Of a stretch of DNA of 64,000 bases, positions 59,098 to 64,000 are shown piece by piece (position 1 is the stretch's first letter; each line of letters begins with the position of its first letter). The notes beneath the pieces are model-generated. The model did not search any database and was not told where the DNA came from. It saw nothing but the letters and a program-made list of their open reading frames with translations. Origin of the DNA: Salegentibacter sediminis (GTDB lineage: Bacteria; Bacteroidota; Bacteroidia; Flavobacteriales; Flavobacteriaceae); contig NZ_MSJR01000008.1 of assembly GCF_002078605.1 (NCBI RefSeq), forward strand, positions 1-64,000. Reading direction: 5' to 3'. The position numbers and the translations under genes are program-made.

Positions 59098-60321
59098 TCA
59101 GCCCCTGTCTACGTTAAAGCCCAGCTTTTCCATATCCTTCCAGAAATCGGGATATGACTTGGAAACCACCATAGCATCTTCAATTTCAAAGGGCACTTTA
59201 AGACCCAGCGGGGCGAAAGCCATGGCCATACGATGATCGTTGTAGGTAGCTACCGAGACTTGTTTCCTGAAATCTTTCTGCGGAATCAACTCCAGGCTAT
59301 CATCTGAAATCTTTACACTACTTCCAAATTTCTCGATTTCAGTTTTTAATGCGGCGAGCCTATCGGTTTCTTTTATTTTAAGGGTATGTAAACCTTTTAA
59401 GGTACAGGGCACATTAAGGGCAAGACAGGTCACTGCTATTGTTTGCGCAATATCGGGCGAGTCTATAAGGTTTTCTGAAAGATGGCGTGGCTTCTTTTGG
59501 GAGGTTTTTTTAAGTATTATCGTATCCTTTTCGTAATGCGTTTCTACCCCAAACTGGCGGTAAATTTCAGAAATGCAGCAGTCGCCCTGCAGACTTTTTT
59601 CCCGATAGATTCCCAATCTTATATTTGCAGTTTCACTAATTGCCGCAAGGCTGTAGAAATAAGAAGCTGAACTCCAATCTGATTCTACAGCGATGGTTTT
59701 ACTCTCCAGGTTTTTAGCAGGTTCAATTATTATCTTTCTCCCTGTAAACTCTCCCTCTATCCCCGCATTTTTCATCATCCCGAGGGTCATTTTGATGTAT
59801 GGCGCTGAAGTCACCTGGCCAATTAGACTTATTTGCAGTCCGTTAGGTAAAGAAGGTGCGATAAGCATTAAAGCCGAGATGTACTGGCTGCTTATATTAG
59901 CCTGGACTTTTACTTCATTTACGTCAAGGCGTTTCCCTTTAATCCGTAAGGGAGGATAACCTTCTTTCTTTTCATAACTAATATCGGCACCCAGAGTTGT
60001 TAGGGCTTCTACCAATAATTTCACGGGGCGTTCCTGCATGCGCTGGCTTCCCGTTAAAACCACTTCTCTGCCCTCTCGGGTAGCAAAATAAGCTGCCAGG
60101 AACCGCATTGCGGTACCCGCATGATGAATATCTATAAGCCCTTCGTCAGAAGCCAAAGCTTTCTTGAGATACTGGGTGTCATCACTATTAGATAAATTCT
60201 CAACCTTTAGGGCGGGATATAGAGCCTGAAGAATAAGAAGACGGTTCGATTCACTTTTTGAACCGGTAATTTTAAGGTCTCCCGAGAGTTGCTTCTTGTC
60301 GTTAAAAAGTTTGATTTTCAT
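59098..60321 (-). CDS. aroA: 3-phosphoshikimate 1-carboxyvinyltransferase (EPSP synthase)
   Basis: Joins shikimate 3-phosphate and phosphoenolpyruvate in aromatic amino acid synthesis. At 407 residues it is complete and slightly shorter than the E. coli enzyme (427). The N-terminal 'ITGSKSESNRLLIL' is the substrate-binding block, 'HAGTAMRFLAAYFA' the conserved loop. 'LKIKETDRLAALKTEI' and 'YNDHRMAMAFA' near the end are family signatures. It lies 12 bases after a small membrane protein gene. Confidence 0.94.
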   Translation of the reverse strand: MKIKLFNDKKQLSGDLKITGSKSESNRLLILQALYPALKVENLSNSDDTQYLKKALASDEGLIDIHHAGTAMRFLAAYFATREGREVVLTGSQRMQERPVKLLVEALTTLGADISYEKKEGYPPLRIKGKRLDVNEVKVQANISSQYISALMLIAPSLPNGLQISLIGQVTSAPYIKMTLGMMKNAGIEGEFTGRKIIIEPAKNLESKTIAVESDWSSASYFYSLAAISETANIRLGIYREKSLQGDCCISEIYRQFGVETHYEKDTIILKKTSQKKPRHLSENLIDSPDIAQTIAVTCLALNVPCTLKGLHTLKIKETDRLAALKTEIEKFGSSVKISDDSLELIPQKDFRKQVSVATYNDHRMAMAFAPLGLKVPFEIEDAMVVSKSYPDFWKDMEKLGFNVDRG

Positions 60322-60333
60322 CTCCTCCTAATA

Positions 60334-60600
60334 TTACTTATTCCTGGTATTTTCCTTTTCTTTCATCTTAAACTGTCCGAAAGCGATGATAAACCCGTAA
60401 GCAAGAGCCGCGACAAATTGCCCGAGGATAAACCTAAATAGTTTCCCGTCTTCGGTACGTTCATTGAAAAAGGCGGCTATTTCAATTCCTCCATATTCAA
60501 ACAACATACTCACAAAATTATAAATTACAAGAAAGGAAACTCCCAGCAATATTACCGATTTCCAGAAACTTTTCTGAGATACTATACTCTTAAAAGACAT
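60334..60600 (-). CDS. Small membrane protein, 88 residues
   Basis: I do not recognise a named family. It has 88 residues, with two hydrophobic segments ('SVILLGVSFLVIYNFVSML', about 15-33, and 'ILGQFVAALAYGFIIAF', about 58-74) and a basic C-terminal tail (MKEKENTRNK). It is probably an inner-membrane protein. It starts with a one-base overlap (TAATG) on the MazG-like gene and precedes aroA by 12 bases, so it belongs to the same transcript. Confidence 0.7.
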   Translation of the reverse strand: MSFKSIVSQKSFWKSVILLGVSFLVIYNFVSMLFEYGGIEIAAFFNERTEDGKLFRFILGQFVAALAYGFIIAFGQFKMKEKENTRNK

Positions 60601-60926
60601 TATTGAAGTTTTTTATTATTCTTATGCCGGTCTTTATCTCTTTTTGTTTTAATGTCCAGCTTTTTATCGAAAGCCTCCTGCAAATTAATCCCGGTTTGAT
60701 TAGCAAGACACAGCACCACGAACATCACGTCTGCCAACTCCTCTCCCAGGTCTTTTGCTTTGTCACTTTCCTTTTCGCTTTGTTCCCCATAACGACGAGC
60801 AATTATTCGGGCTACTTCTCCTACCTCTTCAGTGAGTTGAGCCATATTGGTAAGCTCATTAAAATAACGAACCCCATGTTCCTTTATCCAATCGTCTACC
60901 GCTTCTTGAGCGTTTTCTATATTCAT
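60600..60926 (-). CDS. MazG-like nucleotide pyrophosphohydrolase
   Basis: A 108-residue all-alpha NTP pyrophosphatase-like protein. The metal-binding ExxE is in 'LTEEVGEVARII' (near 32) and the following ExxxD in 'LGEELADVMFVVLCLA' (near 63). It probably removes damaged or non-canonical nucleoside triphosphates. It sits three bases downstream of the DUF3857 gene and overlaps the next gene by one base. Confidence 0.85.
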   Translation of the reverse strand: MNIENAQEAVDDWIKEHGVRYFNELTNMAQLTEEVGEVARIIARRYGEQSEKESDKAKDLGEELADVMFVVLCLANQTGINLQEAFDKKLDIKTKRDKDRHKNNKKLQ

Positions 60927-60929
60927 TCC

Positions 60930-62939
60930 TTAAACTTTAGTGAGCACAATGGCTTCGGTCTGTTTCTCCACCATTTGTGCAAAAAATTCCTTCAACATTT
61001 CATATTCGGCCGAAGTATACACAATATTATTCAGATCCATTATGGTTTCTATCCTTAAAAAATTACCCGCAAGGCTGGTTTTAAAGATAAATTGTCCTGC
61101 ACCCTCGCCTAAAATACTCTCAAAATCTTCTGGAATTGAGCTTACTTCATAACCCTTTGGAATCATAAGATTTACAGTATTTTTTTCCACACTGGGAAAA
61201 TCAAAGATCACCGGGTAATTTCTCTCATTTTCCTTGAAGGGATTTTCAGCCAGTCCTGCGAACATTAAAGGTTTTAAATAAATATTACCATTTATAACCT
61301 CTATCCCATTTTCAAGATTAAATTCATAGGTCTGCCGCAGATTTTCACCTTTATCTTCACGATTATGAATCTCCAGGTTCGAAATTACAATATTACCTTT
61401 ATCTTTTTCCAGAATTTCCACATAATTATCCTTACTGGTCTTCCCATGTTTATCTCTGAAAGCTTTAGCATGTAAACCATAATAAGAATTCAAAACGCGG
61501 CCGTGAATACTAAAATCATCCTGGACCTGGAAATCCAAACGATTGGCATTAACAGATTTGACCTGTGGTAAAAGAGCTAACCAGCCCGAACTGCCATCCT
61601 CCCTTATTAATCTACCCTGCCAGTTCCTTGCTCTCTTGGGCAATTCTCCTAACCCTGCATTTTGATCGGTTGCATCCAGTAATACCACCCCATTGGGTAA
61701 TTCCAGTCCTGCGACCACATAGTTAAAACCTTCGCGAGTAGGATATAGAGGAATACCATGAGAACGGGTACTCACCAAAACCGGATTGGCTTTAAAACCG
61801 GCATATCTAAGCATACTAATCAACATAAGGTTGATATCCCCGGTGTTGCCCAGTCCTTCCTTGTAAGCTTTACGTGTTCCCGTTTCGGCCTGAAATCCTA
61901 CATAATCATTCCACTTAATTTTATCCCGCACAAAATTGTAGATAAGATCAACTTTGTCTTCCTTTTTTTTCCCCTCCAGAAGTGCATCAAGATCCTCTTC
62001 ATAATAATTGGTGATTCCTATTTCCTTTTTTAGATCAGAATCATCGAAGATGCTTTTAGCTACCCCTTCCCAGGATTGAGAGTAATTTTCGATCGGGGAG
62101 TCGGGGTATTTGGTATATTGCAGCTCCAGCCTTAAGTAAGCAGCATAATTTTTTAGGTAATCTACATAATTCTCGTCTTTTAAAGGAGGAATAGCCTCCT
62201 GCTCAATACTGTATTCATTAAGTAAATATTGTATTTTTTTTCTTTCAAATTTGGTACTCCCTGTTAATGACCGGGGTCTATTTGCTTGCGTATAATTATA
62301 ATTGAAACTACCCTGGCTTTGCTCTATTGGGAAGATAAGCGGAGACCTGGGATTATAATGAACCTTAAACCCAAAAAATTCCGGAATTTTCAAACTTACT
62401 TCCAACTTATCAATTGGTATCATATCCTGAAGCGGCACCGCATCTATTGAGGTGATAAAAGGCGATCGGATAGTATATTCTAATTCTATAACACTTCCCT
62501 CAGTAACCGCCGGCATAGTAAATTTGGTAGTTTTACGATACCTGGAAGTTTCCTCTTCAAAAATGTCTCTCCTGTTTAGTTTCTCTTCCTGTAATTTTCC
62601 ATCAACCAGGTTATAGGTATAGGCCTTAATGGAGCTTACTTTTTCTTCGGTTGATGAGTTTTTATAAACCTTTATTTCTTTATTAGCCCAATCAAAACCC
62701 TCTTTGTTATATATTTTTATACGTTCGTGTATCTGGGTTATTAATGTTAAACCGGTTTGTTTATGTAATTCATAAAACACCTCCTGTTTTCTGTATAGCA
62801 CTGCTGCATTGGCCTCTTTATGCGTAGGGTGCTCCGTTTGAGCCACCTCTTCTTCAGAAACCTTTCCGAATTTATAATTCTGAGCATTTATGGGAAAGCC
62901 CAGCAAAAGGATTAGAATAAATAAAACTGAATTTTTCAT
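60930..62939 (-). CDS. DUF3857/transglutaminase-fold protein without catalytic Cys
   Basis: A 669-residue secreted protein with a signal peptide (ending near 'FPINAQ'). It contains a DUF3857 domain (about 50-230) and a transglutaminase-like fold (about 270-400). At the usual catalytic position the motif reads 'GNTGDINLMLISMLRYAG', so the cysteine is absent and the domain is probably not an active transglutaminase. A DUF2569-free C-terminal beta-domain follows. It is directly downstream of a paralog (three-base gap), and upstream of mazG-like, and may share its transcript. The role is unknown. Confidence 0.8.
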   Translation of the reverse strand: MKNSVLFILILLLGFPINAQNYKFGKVSEEEVAQTEHPTHKEANAAVLYRKQEVFYELHKQTGLTLITQIHERIKIYNKEGFDWANKEIKVYKNSSTEEKVSSIKAYTYNLVDGKLQEEKLNRRDIFEEETSRYRKTTKFTMPAVTEGSVIELEYTIRSPFITSIDAVPLQDMIPIDKLEVSLKIPEFFGFKVHYNPRSPLIFPIEQSQGSFNYNYTQANRPRSLTGSTKFERKKIQYLLNEYSIEQEAIPPLKDENYVDYLKNYAAYLRLELQYTKYPDSPIENYSQSWEGVAKSIFDDSDLKKEIGITNYYEEDLDALLEGKKKEDKVDLIYNFVRDKIKWNDYVGFQAETGTRKAYKEGLGNTGDINLMLISMLRYAGFKANPVLVSTRSHGIPLYPTREGFNYVVAGLELPNGVVLLDATDQNAGLGELPKRARNWQGRLIREDGSSGWLALLPQVKSVNANRLDFQVQDDFSIHGRVLNSYYGLHAKAFRDKHGKTSKDNYVEILEKDKGNIVISNLEIHNREDKGENLRQTYEFNLENGIEVINGNIYLKPLMFAGLAENPFKENERNYPVIFDFPSVEKNTVNLMIPKGYEVSSIPEDFESILGEGAGQFIFKTSLAGNFLRIETIMDLNNIVYTSAEYEMLKEFFAQMVEKQTEAIVLTKV

Positions 62940-62942
62940 AGG

Positions 62943-64000
62943 TTAGGTTTTAGTTGTCTTGAGTATCACGGCTTTCTGGTTATTATAGGAGTTAATCCTA
63001 TTTAAGAAATTATAATAGGCTTTATAATTTTCAGGTTCCCAAAGCCCCTGGTTTATAATTAGTTTTCTTTCTACTTCCAGGGCAGGGCCGTCTTCGGCTT
63101 CGATCAGACTGGTTTGAATGAATAAACTCCCAAATTCATTTTTAAGTTCGACCTTTTCGGGAATAGATTCAATTTCAAAACCCTGCGGAAAATAATATCT
63201 GTAAGTATCAAAATAGCTTTCACCCCTGGCAATTTCAATGGGTGTTGTACGAGCCTCGTCCCGCGGAAGATTATACACCGTTGGACGTAAAAAATTTACC
63301 GGCAATAGCAATCGGTTTCCTGCCTTTCGGGAAAAGCTTTTCCCCTCGATCTCAAGCTTTTCCTGGAATTTCACTGAATCCCGATCATTAATGAAAGAAA
63401 GCTTTTGAATCTGAAAATCTCCCAAATACCCCCATTGCTCTTTATAATATTCCTTTTGATCCTTTTCTTTAATACTTGCTATCCCGTAAATTTTATCATA
63501 GGCAATCCCGCTTTTTTTACGAGTGATATCAGCGGTAAAATTCTTTTCATTCAAACGGATCTCTGCCTCAGTACGGGTTAGATTTTGGTTGGCGTCATAG
63601 GCTGGGGTCTTTACCAGTTCCCCACCTTCGGGTGTAAGTTTCAGCACATAACGATCGTCTGTAAATCTACCCAGAAAATCGAACGGAATACTCTGGCTGG
63701 TGCATTCCAACCAGATATCCTGGTCTTCCTGCGGGATGTTTAGTATAACGTGATTTCCCTGCATAGATGGGAATTCTGGGTCCAAATGTTTCCGGTCTCC
63801 CCCATATACAATGGTATAATAAGAAGGAATATTCTGGGATTCCAGTAAAACCCTGGTGTAATTGGTAAGTGCCTTGCAATCGCCATACCCCAACTCATCA
63901 ACACTTGCTGCAGGCATAGGGACCCAACCTCCAATGCCTAGTTGAACGCTAATGTAGCGGGTATTATCCTGCACATACTGATAAATAATCTTCGCTTTTT
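62943..64000 (-). CDS. DUF3857/transglutaminase-like protein (5' truncated by window edge)
   Basis: The frame stays open to the right edge, so the N-terminus lies outside; 352 residues are visible, and a GTG near 63974 is not the start. The visible part holds the transglutaminase-like core with a conserved Cys in 'ELGYGDCKALTNYTRVLLES', a His in 'MQGNHVILNI', and a C-terminal beta-domain. In contrast with its neighbour, the Cys-His pair is intact. It is probably a secreted or envelope protein. The paralogous genes follow in tandem, three bases apart. Confidence 0.8.
   Translation of the reverse strand, partial: KAKIIYQYVQDNTRYISVQLGIGGWVPMPAASVDELGYGDCKALTNYTRVLLESQNIPSYYTIVYGGDRKHLDPEFPSMQGNHVILNIPQEDQDIWLECTSQSIPFDFLGRFTDDRYVLKLTPEGGELVKTPAYDANQNLTRTEAEIRLNEKNFTADITRKKSGIAYDKIYGIASIKEKDQKEYYKEQWGYLGDFQIQKLSFINDRDSVKFQEKLEIEGKSFSRKAGNRLLLPVNFLRPTVYNLPRDEARTTPIEIARGESYFDTYRYYFPQGFEIESIPEKVELKNEFGSLFIQTSLIEAEDGPALEVERKLIINQGLWEPENYKAYYNFLNRINSYNNQKAVILKTTKT

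Noticed and set aside
60930-62939. An active transglutaminase or protease
   Set aside because: The catalytic Cys position is occupied by other residues, so activity cannot be claimed.

Overview
The window reads as a chromosomal segment of a flavobacterium (Bacteroidota, Flavobacteriaceae; a marine Salegentibacter/Zunongwangia/Gramella-like relative is my guess, not proven). The grounds are a type IX secretion (T9SS) sorting domain, a PorT-type protein, a TamL-like lipoprotein, a SusC/SusD pair, a short primary sigma factor of about 287 residues, near absence of Shine-Dalgarno sites, and repeated promoter boxes of the Bacteroidota form TAnnTTTG.

Layout. (1) 1-5530: the 3' part of a giant T9SS-secreted surface protein with HYR-like repeats and a LamG domain. 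(2) 5532-23398: mostly housekeeping: rsmG, a fatty acid desaturase, an aminotransferase, trkH-trkA potassium uptake, ubiE/menG-porT, a TrmH-family methyltransferase and tamL, fbaA, accD, rpsO, pnp, rpoD and rpe. The leaders of pnp and rpoD are structured, and rpoD has an unusual strong Shine-Dalgarno site. (3) 23385-30670: a YpdA-like reductase, then accessory genes: a DUF488 protein, an unknown protein, a probable new type II restriction-modification pair (a PD-(D/E)XK-like protein plus a D12 adenine methylase), a lipoprotein TPR histidine kinase with its response regulator, and tRNA-Arg(TCG) with a nearby copy of its 3' end. (4) 30723-54892: yqeY, then a large polysaccharide utilization locus (PUL). 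(5) 55137-64000: two tandem acidic lipoproteins and housekeeping genes (polyprenyl synthase, rlmN, queA, aroA, a MazG-like protein) and two DUF3857/transglutaminase-like proteins, the last cut by the window edge.

The PUL. On the minus strand, from right to left, lie a membrane sensor with a LuxR-type HTH, susC, susD, a two-LamG surface lipoprotein, two paralogous GH144-type proteins (endo-beta-1,2-glucanase family), a metallophosphoesterase, an esterase, a GH43-like protein with discoidin and FN3 domains, and a GH3 beta-glucosidase. A second esterase and a GH2 enzyme converge on it from the left, and a sulfatase diverges from the regulator. GH144 plus GH3 points to a beta-1,2-glucan or sophorose-type substrate; GH2, GH43, the esterases and the sulfatase suggest a decorated or mixed glycan. 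Three copies of ATGATGTAG upstream of susC and a 19-bp perfect inverted repeat holding two outward-facing promoter boxes between regulator and sulfatase are the likely control sites.

The most promising undescribed items are the restriction-modification pair, the PUL with its control sites, the structured pnp leader, and the tRNA-Arg with a matched change of its 19-56 tertiary pair. All functions are inferred from reading sequence; no database search was run.
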